Below are positions 9,427 through 19,024 of a DNA stretch of 64,000 nt, piece after piece. The stretch is taken from positions 1 to 64,000 of the forward strand of contig NZ_CP104011.1 of NCBI RefSeq assembly GCF_025133575.1. Reading direction: 5' to 3'. The stretch comes from Pseudomonas sp. GCEP-101 (lineage in GTDB: Bacteria > Pseudomonadota > Gammaproteobacteria > Pseudomonadales > Pseudomonadaceae). The stretch's first letter is position 1; every line of letters starts with the position of its first letter. The notes under the pieces are model-generated. The model was not told the origin of the DNA and ran no database searches. It saw only the letters and a program-made list of their open reading frames with translations. Position numbers and translations under genes: made by a program.

Positions 9427-10734
9427 ATGAAGTGTTGCGTCATCATGCCGGTCGGCCCGGGCCACCAGGAACTCGCCGGCCGCGCCAAGGACTCCGTGGC
9501 CCGCGCCGTGGCCAATGGCCTGGGCGCCTTCGACGAAGTGCAGGTACTGGAGATGGACGACAGCCAGGGCACGCTGGGACGCTCCCACGCGCGCAACCTG
9601 GCGGTACGCGAGGCCGGTGAGCGCGGTATCCAGTGGCTGTTCTTCCTCGATGCCGACGACCTGATGTGCCCCGGCGCCTTCGTCGATGTCGCGCCCCTGC
9701 TGGACAGCCACGACGCGATCTGGGGCGCGATCTACGTCGCCGACCTGCAGGCCGGCCAGGCGCTGCGCCGCGAAGGCCAGGTCAGCCCGATCGACAACCT
9801 GGAGCAGGTGCTGCTCAACGACCCCTACCTGACCCTGCAGATGGGCCATTTCGTCCGCCAGGAAGTCGCCGCGGCCACGCCCTTCGACACCGAGATGGAT
9901 ACCGGCGAGGACTTCGATTACTACCTGCGCCTGTGGAAGGAGCGCCGCTGCGTGAAGATCGACACGCCGCTGTTCCTCAATGTCCGCGGCCAGCATTCCA
10001 GCGGCCCGCGCTCGGCCCACGGCGGCGACTGGCGCCAGGCGATCAACCGGGTGTTCTCGGCGTTCTGCCGCGACAACGACGTGGTGGCTTCCATTCCCTG
10101 CGGCGAGACTTCCCTGGCGCTGCGCCTGAGCAACACCCTCGACCCGCTGCAGGCATTGCACGCCAGCGAACGCTTGCACGACCAGGCGGAGCTCGAAGAA
10201 GTGCTGCGCCACCTGCCTGCCGGCGCACGGGTGGTGGACGTCGGCGGGCACATCGGCAGCTACGCGCTGGTGCTGGCGCTGATCGGCCAGGCGGCCCGCC
10301 TGGACAGCTTCGAAGCGGATGCGGAACTGGCCCAGTACCTGGACTACAACCTGCGCCTGAACGGGCTGGATGCCGAGCATTTTCGCGCGCATGCCGTCGC
10401 CGTCGGCGCCGGGCGCCACAACCCGGACGAGAACGAAGCGCTGTTCGGCCGCATGGAACTCAAGGATTACATCCAGCCCGCCGGCACGGCGCTCGACAGC
10501 CTGCTGCCGGGCGAGCATTGCGAGCTGCTGCGGATCGATCGGCGCGGTTACGAACTGGCGGTGCTGCGCGGTGCGCGGCAACTGATCGCGAGCGGTCGCC
10601 CGCTGATCCTGGTGCGGGCGTTGAACGAGAACCGCCCTGCCCTGCTCGACTGGGCACAACGCAACGCTTATCGCGTGGTGCGCAGCTTCGAGTACAACCT
10701 CAGCACCAACTACCTGCTGGCCGCCGAGGCCTGA
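9427..10734 (+). CDS. Glycosyltransferase (GT-A/GT2-like) fused to FkbM-like methyltransferase
   Basis: 435-residue two-domain protein. Residues 1-210 are a GT-A-like glycosyltransferase with the metal/nucleotide-sugar motif DADD at 75-78 and GEDFDYYLRL at 160-169. Residues 250-430 look like an FkbM-family SAM-dependent methyltransferase, with the glycine-rich loop VVDVGGHIGSYA at 269-280 and LLRIDRRGYELAVLRGA near 395. The start is the ATG at 9427 with AGGAA upstream; the longer frame from 9349 overlaps the previous gene. Inferred job: add and O-methylate a sugar on flagellin. No catalytic data; the domain calls come from motif reading. Confidence 0.75.
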   Translation: MKCCVIMPVGPGHQELAGRAKDSVARAVANGLGAFDEVQVLEMDDSQGTLGRSHARNLAVREAGERGIQWLFFLDADDLMCPGAFVDVAPLLDSHDAIWGAIYVADLQAGQALRREGQVSPIDNLEQVLLNDPYLTLQMGHFVRQEVAAATPFDTEMDTGEDFDYYLRLWKERRCVKIDTPLFLNVRGQHSSGPRSAHGGDWRQAINRVFSAFCRDNDVVASIPCGETSLALRLSNTLDPLQALHASERLHDQAELEEVLRHLPAGARVVDVGGHIGSYALVLALIGQAARLDSFEADAELAQYLDYNLRLNGLDAEHFRAHAVAVGAGRHNPDENEALFGRMELKDYIQPAGTALDSLLPGEHCELLRIDRRGYELAVLRGARQLIASGRPLILVRALNENRPALLDWAQRNAYRVVRSFEYNLSTNYLLAAEA

Positions 10735-10764
10735 TGCCCCGGCGCGCGGTGGCCCCGGGCGGGG

Positions 10765-11370
10765 TCACTGCGCGCGGCGGTAGACGTGCACGGTCAGGCG
10801 TACATCGCGCCCGACATTGAAGGCCGGCACGTCGTAGCGCTGATACACCGCCTTGCCGTAGCGCTCCAGCTCGAAGCCCTGGCGCAGCATGGCGCCGACA
10901 TAGGCTTCCGGGTCGCGGTTGAAGATAGGCGGGTTGCCGTCGCGGCGCCAGCGCTCGTCCATCACCTCGGCAATCACCACACGTTCGGCCGCGGTGCAGA
11001 TCGGCGCCAGGAAGCGCGCCAGCTCACCGTCGGGAATGTGGCAGGCCACGGTGTAGATCAGCGCGGTACCGGTGCGCGGCAGCTCGGCGCCGGGCTCGAT
11101 GCATTCGAAGCGGTAGCCCGGATGGTTGCTGCGCGCCGCCGCCACCGCCGAGACGTTGACGTCCACGCCCAGGTAATGCTCCGGGGCGAAGGCGCGGCAC
11201 AGCCGGCCATACCCACAGCCCACCTCCAGCACGCCGTCGCGCTCGTCGATGATCTGCCCGAGCATTGCGCGCACATCGAAGCCTTCGGGGAATTCGCCGC
11301 CCACTTCGGGGATGACGTGGCTCAGGCCCTCTTCGTTCCAGAAGGCGGCCAGTTGTTCCAGTGTCGCCAC
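10765..11370 (-). CDS. Class I SAM-dependent methyltransferase, third gene after flgKL
   Basis: 201 residues with the SAM-binding loop VLEVGCGYGRLC at 47-58 followed by an acidic residue in YLGVDVNVSA. The start is GTG at 11370 with GAGGGAG upstream; there is no nearby in-frame ATG with a better site. It begins 22 bp after the flgL stop, so it belongs to the flgKL transcript, while it faces the GT-methyltransferase fusion tail to tail. Probably modifies a flagellar glycan or protein; the substrate cannot be told from sequence. Confidence 0.75.
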   Translation of the reverse strand: MATLEQLAAFWNEEGLSHVIPEVGGEFPEGFDVRAMLGQIIDERDGVLEVGCGYGRLCRAFAPEHYLGVDVNVSAVAAARSNHPGYRFECIEPGAELPRTGTALIYTVACHIPDGELARFLAPICTAAERVVIAEVMDERWRRDGNPPIFNRDPEAYVGAMLRQGFELERYGKAVYQRYDVPAFNVGRDVRLTVHVYRRAQ

Positions 11371-11392
11371 TCTCGTTACTCCCTCAAGGGTC

Positions 11393-12988
11393 TCAAAGCT
11401 TGTTGAACAGGCTCAGCTGGCTGATCCGCGCGAACGCCGCCTGGGCGGCTTCGAGCATGGTCTGCTGCAGCACCAGCTGCGAGGTCGCCGCGGCCATGTC
11501 GGTGTCGCGGATCGACGACTGGGTGGTGGTGTTGGTCAGCGCCAGGCTCTGGTTCTCCTGGGTGAGCACGTCGATGGTGTTGAGCCGCGCGCCGATCGAG
11601 GACTGGGTCGAGAGCACCTGGTTGCTGGCGTTGTCGAGGTTCGTCACCGCCGTGGCCACCATGTTGCGGATGTTCAGCTGCGCCTGCGGGTCACCGGCGG
11701 TGGAGGTATCCAGCGCCTTGCGCAGGTCGCCGATGGTGTTGAGGATGTTCTGCCGCTCCGGCGAGTTGGCGGTGACGCTGAACTGGTCGCCGGCCGCCGG
11801 CGCCGCGCTGATGCTCATGTCCACGCCGGCCACGGTGACGGTCTGCGGGAAGGTCGCGCCGAGGGTGCCGGTGGACAGCGGCGAGGCGCCCTGGCTGGTC
11901 GGCAGCGCATAGACCTCGTAGGCGGTGGCGCTGGTGAACTTGAGCTGCACGCCGCTGCTGGGGAACTGCGTGGTATAGGCCGTGCTGTTGCTCACCGAGG
12001 CCGAGGTGATCTGCGCCATCGAGGTGTTGGTGGCGCTGCGCTTGACCGACAGGTTTTCCGCCGCCGCGCCGAAGCTGAAACTGTAGCCGCCTACCAGGGT
12101 GTCCATGGTGGTGGGGTCGTCAGTCTTCTGCAGCGAGACGTCGAGCTGGAACTGCGCACCGCGGAAGCTGATGGCGTTGCTGTCGGTGGAGGTCGCGTCG
12201 TACACGCCGTTGGTGGTGGCTTCGCTGGTGACGTCGTTGCCGTTCTTGTCGAGGATCTGGTACTGCGTGCCGCTGAGCACGTTCAGCGTGTACGGCGCGC
12301 CGTTGCGGAAGCTGGCGTTGTAGTTGCTGTCGTTGGTGACGTTGCCCTGGGACAGGAAGGCGCGCTGGATACCGTCGGCGTTGGGGTTGGTCGTCAGTGA
12401 ACTGGCGGTGCGGCTGGCGTTGGCCGCCATCTCGAAGATGCTCCAGCCGCTGTCGTTGGTCGACATCGTCAGGTTGTCGGAGATCTGCAGCTTGAGGGTG
12501 CTCTGGTCGCCCTGGTAGCTGAAGCTGCCGTCGGCGTTCTGCACGAAGGGCTGCACGGTGCTCTTGCTGCCGGAGAACAGGTAGTTGCCGCTGGCGTCCT
12601 TGCTGTTCATCAGGGTCAGCAGCTGGTTCTGGATCTCGCCCAGCTCATCGCTGATGGCGCCGCGGTCTTCGTCGGTCATCGAACCGTCGCCGGCGCGCAG
12701 CGTCAGTTCGCGGGCGCGCTGCAGGGCGGTGGTGATGGAGTCGAGGACGCTCTGTTCCTGGTTCAGGCTGTTGGTGGCGGACGTCATGTTGCCGCTGTAC
12801 TGGGTCAGCAGCGCCTGCTGCTGCTCCAGCTGCAGCAGGCGCGCGGCGCCGACCGGGTCGTCGGCCGGGGTCTGGATGCGCGTGCCGCTGGAGATCTGGT
12901 CCTGCAGCTTGGAGAGACTGGCGTAGCCGCGGTTGTAGTTGTCGATGTTCGAATTGAAGATCTGCGGCGTGGAAATGCGCACTACCAT
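11393..12988 (-). CDS. flgL: FlgL, hook-filament junction protein (HAP3)
   Basis: Joins hook and filament outside the cell. The N-terminal MVVRISTPQIFNSNIDNYNRGYASL and the C-terminal helix (LQQTMLEAAQAAFARISQLSLFNKL region) are the flagellin-like D0/D1 parts. At 531 residues it is about 90 longer than PAO1 FlgL (about 440); the extra length is in the Ser/Thr/Asp-rich central domain. The ATG has GAGGAGG upstream. It follows flgK at 10 bp. Confidence 0.93.
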   Translation of the reverse strand: MVVRISTPQIFNSNIDNYNRGYASLSKLQDQISSGTRIQTPADDPVGAARLLQLEQQQALLTQYSGNMTSATNSLNQEQSVLDSITTALQRARELTLRAGDGSMTDEDRGAISDELGEIQNQLLTLMNSKDASGNYLFSGSKSTVQPFVQNADGSFSYQGDQSTLKLQISDNLTMSTNDSGWSIFEMAANASRTASSLTTNPNADGIQRAFLSQGNVTNDSNYNASFRNGAPYTLNVLSGTQYQILDKNGNDVTSEATTNGVYDATSTDSNAISFRGAQFQLDVSLQKTDDPTTMDTLVGGYSFSFGAAAENLSVKRSATNTSMAQITSASVSNSTAYTTQFPSSGVQLKFTSATAYEVYALPTSQGASPLSTGTLGATFPQTVTVAGVDMSISAAPAAGDQFSVTANSPERQNILNTIGDLRKALDTSTAGDPQAQLNIRNMVATAVTNLDNASNQVLSTQSSIGARLNTIDVLTQENQSLALTNTTTQSSIRDTDMAAATSQLVLQQTMLEAAQAAFARISQLSLFNKL

Positions 12989-12998
12989 CTCGGCCTCC

Positions 12999-14996
12999 TC
13001 AGATGTTGTTGATCAGGGTGTCGAAGAGCGTCTGCGCGGTCTTGATGATCTGCGCGGAGGCCGTGTAGTACTGCTGGAACTTCACCAGGTTGGCCGCTTC
13101 TTCATCGAGGTTCACCGCCGACAGCGAGTCGCGGCTGCCTTGCGCCTGGGTCAGCACCGCGCCGGTGGCGGTGGCGTCGAGCTTGGCCTGGTTGGCGGTG
13201 GCGCCGACGGTTTCGGTCAGGCTGCTGTAGGCGCCGGTCAGGCTCATGCCGCTGCCGCTGCCCGTGCCGCTGCCGACGGTCTTGGCGGTCTGCAGGTTGA
13301 TGAGCTTCTGGGCGTTGCTGTTGTCGGCGTCGCCGTTGCTGTTGAAGGCCACGCCGAAGCTGTCGCCCTGCCCCGGATAACCGGCGATGGTGGTCTGGAA
13401 GCTGAACGACGGCGAGCCCGGCACGGTGATGCTGATGTCGTTGCTCTGGCCCGGCACGATGTTGCCGGTGCCCAGCGAGTTGCCCGCCGAATCGTAGATG
13501 GTATAGCCCTGGGTGCCACCGCTGGCCGCGTCGAACACCAGCTTCACCGGCAGGCCGGCCTTGATCGACGCCGACAGCGCGGCGTTGTTGCTGGCGTCCA
13601 GCTTGCTGGTCAGGGTGGTGCCGCTGATGGTGCCGCTGCCGATGTTGCCGGTGGTGTTGCTGGCGACCACCGGCGAGGCGAAGGCCAGGCGGTTGGAGTC
13701 GGTCATGGTGACCGAGATGTCCGCGGCCGCGGTGCGGGTCGGGATCACCGTGAAGCGGTCGCCCGCCTGCACCGTGCCGACGCTCTGCTGGCTGATGCTG
13801 AAGCCGTCGAATTCCTTGGGCGGGTTGTCCGTCAGGTCGCCCGTGCCCAGCACCGTGCCATCGGAGGAGCGCTTGACCGTGTAGCCGGTGGCGGAGGTGA
13901 AGGTCACCTCGTAGTCGCTGGTGGTCAGCGCGCTGCTGTCGGTGATGTTGACGTTGAGGTTGCCGGTGCCGGTGTTGTGGGTGTTGGCCAGGCTGCGGTT
14001 GCCGATGACGCTGGCGTCGTTGATGTCCTTGAACAGCTCGGCGCCGAAGTTGCCATTGAGGTCCAGGCCCTGGGCGAGCTGGCTGTTGAAGGTGTCGGCA
14101 AGGACGATGGCCATGCGCCCCAGTTCGTTCTGGGTGGTGTTCAGCACGTCGTTGCGGTAGCGCAGCAGGCCGCCCATCTGGCCACCGGTGACCACCGAGG
14201 TGACGTCCATGGTGGAGCTGCCGGAGCTCAGGCTCAGGCTGAACTGCGACGGGTTGTTGGCGCTCGGCCCGGCGGTCAGGGTGGAGGCGTTGGCGCCCAC
14301 CACCAGCGGCTGGCCGGAGCCCAGGTAGAGGTTGAGGCTGCTGCCCTGCTTGACCACGCTGACGCCGATCATGTCGGAGAGCTGCAGCACCGCCTGGTCG
14401 CGCTTGTCCTGCAGGTCGTTGGCGCTGGCGCCGCCGGCCTCGGCGGCGATGATCGCCTGGTTGTACTGGGCGATGGTCTTGGCCAGGTCGGTGACCTGCC
14501 CGGCCAGGCTGTCCATCTGCGTGTTGACGTAGCTGTTCTGGGTGCCCAGCTGGGTGGAAATGGAGTTGAAGCGCTGCGCCAGGTTGGCCGCCTGGGTCAG
14601 CACCAGCTGGCGCGAGGCGGCGTCGGTCGGCGTGGCGGCGGCGGTCTGCAGCGAGGCGAAGAAGTTCTGCATGACCTTGGACAGGCCGGTGGTGCTGTCC
14701 GAGAGCAACGAGTCGATCTGGTTGACCTGGGACAGGTAGGTCTGCGCATCGCTGTCCACCGAGGTGGCGCCGCGCAGCTGGTTGGCCAGGAACTCGCTGT
14801 ACATCCGGCGCACGTCCTGCACCGTGGTGCCGGTACCGACGTAGTAGCGCCCGGCGAACTGCTCGGCGGAGGTCACCTGCGACGTCGACTGCCGGGTGTA
14901 GCCGGCCGTGTTGACGTTGGTGATGTTGTTGCCGGTGGTGCTCAGCGCCGTTTGCGAGGCGTTGAGGCCGGACAGTCCGATGGAGAGGAGGCTCAT
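12999..14996 (-). CDS. flgK: FlgK, hook-filament junction protein (HAP1)
   Basis: First junction protein on the hook. It has 665 residues with the rod/hook N-terminal signature LSIGLSGLNASQTALSTTGNNITNVNTAGYTRQ and a C-terminal NLVKFQQYYTASAQIIKTAQTLFDTLINNI. The central region is variable and Thr/Ser rich. The start ATG has AAGGAA upstream. The gap to flgJ is 34 bp and to flgL 10 bp, in the flgFGHIJKL transcript. Confidence 0.95.
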   Translation of the reverse strand: MSLLSIGLSGLNASQTALSTTGNNITNVNTAGYTRQSTSQVTSAEQFAGRYYVGTGTTVQDVRRMYSEFLANQLRGATSVDSDAQTYLSQVNQIDSLLSDSTTGLSKVMQNFFASLQTAAATPTDAASRQLVLTQAANLAQRFNSISTQLGTQNSYVNTQMDSLAGQVTDLAKTIAQYNQAIIAAEAGGASANDLQDKRDQAVLQLSDMIGVSVVKQGSSLNLYLGSGQPLVVGANASTLTAGPSANNPSQFSLSLSSGSSTMDVTSVVTGGQMGGLLRYRNDVLNTTQNELGRMAIVLADTFNSQLAQGLDLNGNFGAELFKDINDASVIGNRSLANTHNTGTGNLNVNITDSSALTTSDYEVTFTSATGYTVKRSSDGTVLGTGDLTDNPPKEFDGFSISQQSVGTVQAGDRFTVIPTRTAAADISVTMTDSNRLAFASPVVASNTTGNIGSGTISGTTLTSKLDASNNAALSASIKAGLPVKLVFDAASGGTQGYTIYDSAGNSLGTGNIVPGQSNDISITVPGSPSFSFQTTIAGYPGQGDSFGVAFNSNGDADNSNAQKLINLQTAKTVGSGTGSGSGMSLTGAYSSLTETVGATANQAKLDATATGAVLTQAQGSRDSLSAVNLDEEAANLVKFQQYYTASAQIIKTAQTLFDTLINNI

Positions 14997-15030
14997 GGTC
15001 GTTCCTTAGCGCGGTCCTTCGTACAGGGCG

Positions 15031-16260
15031 TCACAGTGCGCGAGTCGGGGTGTCGGTCATCGCCACGGTCTGGTAGACCTGCATCTGCTTGGCGATCTGG
15101 TTCACCTTGCGCGCGTAGTGCGGGTCGGTGGCGTAGCCGGCGCGCTGCAGCTCCTTCATGAATTGCTCGGGGCGCGCGGCGGAATCCAGCGCGCCCTGGT
15201 AACGGTCGTTGTTCTGCAGGAAGCTGACGTAGTCCTGGAAGCTCTGCTCGAAGGAGTTGTAGGCGCGGAACGAGGCCACTTCCTTCACTTCCCTGCCCTT
15301 CTCGAATTCGGTGGTGGTGGCGCGGGCCGAGTCGCCCTTCCAGCTCGAACCGGTCTTGATGCCGAACAGGTTGTGGCTGCTGCTGCCGTCGCGCTGGGCG
15401 ATCATCTTCTTGCCCCAGCCGGTTTCCAGCGCGGCCTGGGCCACCAGGTAGCGCGGGTCCACGCCGATGCGCTTCGCCGCGCGTTCGGCCATGGGCAGCA
15501 TGGTGCTGATGAAGTCGTCGGCGGAGGCGAACATCGACTTGCCCGGCTGGGTGGAGATCGCCGAGACGTCGACGTCGGCCACCGGCACGGTGGTGTCGAT
15601 CTGCTGGGTGTAGGCCTTGCTGCCGCGCCAGTCGTTGCTGGCCAGCTGCGCGGGCTGGTTGGCGGTGGAGGCCACGGCGGCGCCGGCGCCCGGCACGATG
15701 CCGGCGGCGATACGCTGGGCGAGCTTGCCCGGCAGCGCGAGGCGGCGGGCGTTCAGCGCCTGGCGATCGTCACGGCCGGCCTCGGGCTGCGGCAAGGCCT
15801 TGCCGTTGGCGGCAAACACGCTCGGGGTCTTCTGCCGGTCGGACGCCGCAGCCACCGCCGCCGCGCTCGACGCGCCATCGGCCGCGGTCTGGGCGAACGG
15901 GTTGTTGCCGGTGTGGCGTACGCCCTGCATCTTTTCCATCTGCTTGACCAGCACGTCGGCCAGGCCGATCCCGTGGCCCTGGGTGGCCAGCGACACGGAC
16001 AGCTGATGGTCGTACATGTCCTGGTACTGCTTGGCCGCTTCGCTGTTCATCGGGTTGTCCTTGGCGAACACCTCGTTGGCCGAGCGCATGGATTTCAGCA
16101 TCTCGTTCATGAACAGCGATTCGAACTCCTGGGCGACCTTGCGGATGTTGCCCGCGCTGTCGCGATTCGAGCCGGTCTTCATCGCCGACAGGCGATTGAG
16201 GTCGGTGTAGGAACCGGAGTCGGTGTTGGCAGTACCAGCAGAAAGCAGTCGGGCGTCCAC
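15031..16260 (-). CDS. flgJ: FlgJ, rod assembly scaffold and peptidoglycan hydrolase
   Basis: Periplasmic rod cap with a muramidase/glucosaminidase domain. It has 409 residues. The N-terminal rod-binding domain covers about 35-110 (VAQEFESLFMNEMLKSMRSA, then QLSVSLATQGHGIGLAD), followed by an Ala/Gln-rich linker. The C-terminal GH73 domain contains ALETGWGKKM with the catalytic Glu and SSSHNLFGIK. The start is GTG at 16260 with GAGGA upstream, 10 bp after flgI. The dual-domain form is typical of gammaproteobacteria. Confidence 0.94.
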   Translation of the reverse strand: MDARLLSAGTANTDSGSYTDLNRLSAMKTGSNRDSAGNIRKVAQEFESLFMNEMLKSMRSANEVFAKDNPMNSEAAKQYQDMYDHQLSVSLATQGHGIGLADVLVKQMEKMQGVRHTGNNPFAQTAADGASSAAAVAAASDRQKTPSVFAANGKALPQPEAGRDDRQALNARRLALPGKLAQRIAAGIVPGAGAAVASTANQPAQLASNDWRGSKAYTQQIDTTVPVADVDVSAISTQPGKSMFASADDFISTMLPMAERAAKRIGVDPRYLVAQAALETGWGKKMIAQRDGSSSHNLFGIKTGSSWKGDSARATTTEFEKGREVKEVASFRAYNSFEQSFQDYVSFLQNNDRYQGALDSAARPEQFMKELQRAGYATDPHYARKVNQIAKQMQVYQTVAMTDTPTRAL

Positions 16261-16270
16261 GGCGGCGTCC

Positions 16271-17434
16271 TCAGATCACGATCAGGTCGGCCTGCAGCGC
16301 GCCGGCCTGTTTCAGGGCTTCGAGGATCGCCATCAGGTCGCTGGGCGCGGCGCCCACCTGGTTAACGGCGCGTACGATTTCATCCAGCGTGGTGCCCGGG
16401 CCGAACTTGAACATCGGCTTGGCCTCCTGGTCGGCATTCACCCGCGAGCGCGGCACCACCGCCGTCTGGCCGTTGGAGAACGGGCCGGGCTGGCTGACGA
16501 TGGGGTCTTCGGTGATGGTCACGGTCAGGCTGCCGTGGGTCACGGCGGCCGGGGATACGCGCACGTTCTGGCCGATCACGATGGTGCCGGTGCGCGAGTT
16601 GATGATGACCTTGGCCACGGCTTCGCCGGCCTGCACGTCGAGGTTTTCCAGCACGGACATGTAGTCCACGCGCTGGTTCGGGTCCAGCGGCGCGCTGACG
16701 CGTACCGAGCCGCCGTCCACGGCCTGGGCGACACCCGGGCCGAGCAGTTCGTTGATGCGGTCGACGATGTGCTTGGCGGTGGTGAAGTCCGGGCGGTTGA
16801 GGTTCAGGGTCAGCGTGTTGCCCTGGTCGAAACCGCTCGGCACCGCACGCTCGACGGTGGCGCCAGCCGGAATGCGGCCGGCCGAGGGGACGTTGACGGT
16901 GATCTTGGAGCCGTCGCGGCCTTCGGCGTCGAAGCCGCCGACCACCAGGTTGCCCTGGGCGATGGCGTAGGTCTGGCCGTCGATACCCTTGAGCTGGGTC
17001 ATCAGCAGACTGCCGCCGCGCAGGCTCTTGGCGTTGCCGATGGAGGACACGGTGACGTCGATGGCCTGGCCGGGCTTGGCGAACGGCGGCAGGTCGGCAT
17101 GGATGGAGACCGCCGCGACGTTCTTCAGCTGCACGTTGCCCGAGCCCGCCGGCACCTTGATGCCGAACTGCGCCAGCATGTTGTTGAAGGTCTGCAGGGT
17201 GAACGGGGTCTGGGTGGTCTGGTCGCCCGAGCCATTGAGGCCGACGACCAGGCCGTAGCCGATCAGCTGGTTGTTGCGCACGCCCTGGATGGTGGCGATG
17301 TCCTTGAGCCGCTCGGCGTGGGCAGCCGGTACCACCAGCAACGCACAGAGCAGCACCAGGCCGTAGGAGCGAGCTTGCTCGCGAACCCGACCGATCAGAA
17401 ACTTCGCGAGCAAGCTCGCTCCTACAGTCATCAT
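16271..17434 (-). CDS. flgI: FlgI, flagellar P-ring protein, with a REPIN inside its signal-peptide region
   Basis: Forms the periplasmic P ring around the rod. From [17 protein letters not shown] onward the protein is near identical in layout to PAO1 FlgI. Upstream of it the mature protein is preceded by [16 protein letters not shown], a signal-peptide core with an AHA cleavage site. Before that come 21 residues encoded entirely by a 63-bp inverted-repeat element (17363-17425), in frame. The start is therefore the ATGATG at 17434/17431, 14 bp after the flgH stop with an AGGGTGG site. About 387 residues. The longer frame to 17650 overlaps flgH and is rejected. An internal TTG start in the repeat cannot be excluded. 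Confidence 0.9.
   Translation of the reverse strand: MMTVGASLLAKFLIGRVREQARSYGLVLLCALLVVPAAHAERLKDIATIQGVRNNQLIGYGLVVGLNGSGDQTTQTPFTLQTFNNMLAQFGIKVPAGSGNVQLKNVAAVSIHADLPPFAKPGQAIDVTVSSIGNAKSLRGGSLLMTQLKGIDGQTYAIAQGNLVVGGFDAEGRDGSKITVNVPSAGRIPAGATVERAVPSGFDQGNTLTLNLNRPDFTTAKHIVDRINELLGPGVAQAVDGGSVRVSAPLDPNQRVDYMSVLENLDVQAGEAVAKVIINSRTGTIVIGQNVRVSPAAVTHGSLTVTITEDPIVSQPGPFSNGQTAVVPRSRVNADQEAKPMFKFGPGTTLDEIVRAVNQVGAAPSDLMAILEALKQAGALQADLIVI
17363..17425. repeat. REPIN (paired REP palindromes) inside the flgI coding region
   Basis: GTAGGAGCGAGCTTGCTCGCGAA at 17363-17385 and its exact reverse complement at 17403-17425 are separated by 17 bp. Arms of the same type recur at 51750-51772, 51849-51871, 57937-57959 and 57984-58006. 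The 63-bp length equals 21 codons, so the flgI frame is kept. Confidence 0.93.
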
Positions 17435-17448
17435 TACGTCCACCCTGC

Positions 17449-18141
17449 TCAGAACGGGAACAGCGGGCTGAGGAAGAACCGGTCGAACCAGCCCGGCTGG
17501 CTCGCATCGGCGAACGAACCGGTGCCCGAGTAGGTGATGCGCGCATCGGCCACACGGGTGGAAGCCACGGTGTTGTCGGTGGCGATATCGTCGGCACGGA
17601 TCAGGCCGGCGATGCGCACCAGCTCGTTGCCGGTGTTCAGGGTCATCCACTTCTCGCCGCGCACGGCGAGGATGCCGTTGGGCATGACGTCGGCCACGGT
17701 GACGGTGATCGAGCCGGTCAGGCTGTTGCTCTGCCCGGCCTGGCTGTCGCCCTTGCTTTCGCGATCGCCCGCGTACTCGGCGGAGAGGCTCAGGTCGCCG
17801 CTGCCCACCGGGTTGTTGGTGGTCAGGCTGCTGCCGAACATCGAGGTCAGGCCGAGCTTGTTCTTGCTGTTCTTGGAGATGTCCGAGCTGGCCTTCTTGC
17901 TGGCCTGGGTCTTCTCGTTGAGGGTGATGGTGATGATGTCACCCACGCGGAAGGCCTTGCGGTCGCCGTAGAGGTTGTTCTCGAACCCTGCCTGGTAGAT
18001 CGACCCGTTGTTCTGCGCGGCTGGCGCAGGCGTGCGCGGCAGCACCGGCGCGTAATAGGGGTCGTCCGGCTTGGGCGGAGGGCTCACGCACCCTGCCAAC
18101 GCGGCGATGGCCAGCAGCGGAAGGAGGTGGGAACGGTTCAT
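17449..18141 (-). CDS. flgH: FlgH, flagellar L-ring lipoprotein
   Basis: Outer-membrane ring lipoprotein. It has 230 residues with a lipoprotein signal peptide ending in the lipobox LAGC, so the mature protein starts at Cys18. The conserved [23 protein letters not shown] and [27 protein letters not shown] segments are present, as is the C-terminal FFLSPLFPF. The start ATG has GAGAGGTAG upstream. It lies between flgG and flgI in the operon. Confidence 0.96.
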   Translation of the reverse strand: MNRSHLLPLLAIAALAGCVSPPPKPDDPYYAPVLPRTPAPAAQNNGSIYQAGFENNLYGDRKAFRVGDIITITLNEKTQASKKASSDISKNSKNKLGLTSMFGSSLTTNNPVGSGDLSLSAEYAGDRESKGDSQAGQSNSLTGSITVTVADVMPNGILAVRGEKWMTLNTGNELVRIAGLIRADDIATDNTVASTRVADARITYSGTGSFADASQPGWFDRFFLSPLFPF

Positions 18142-18182
18142 CTACAGCTACCTCTCGGGGAGAGCGACTACGGGATCAGGAC

Positions 18183-18968
<786 letters not shown>

Positions 18969-19024
18969 GTCGTTCTCCTCGGGCGCCGGTTTCGTGGCGC
19001 CTCGAACGGTTAATCAGGTTCTAA

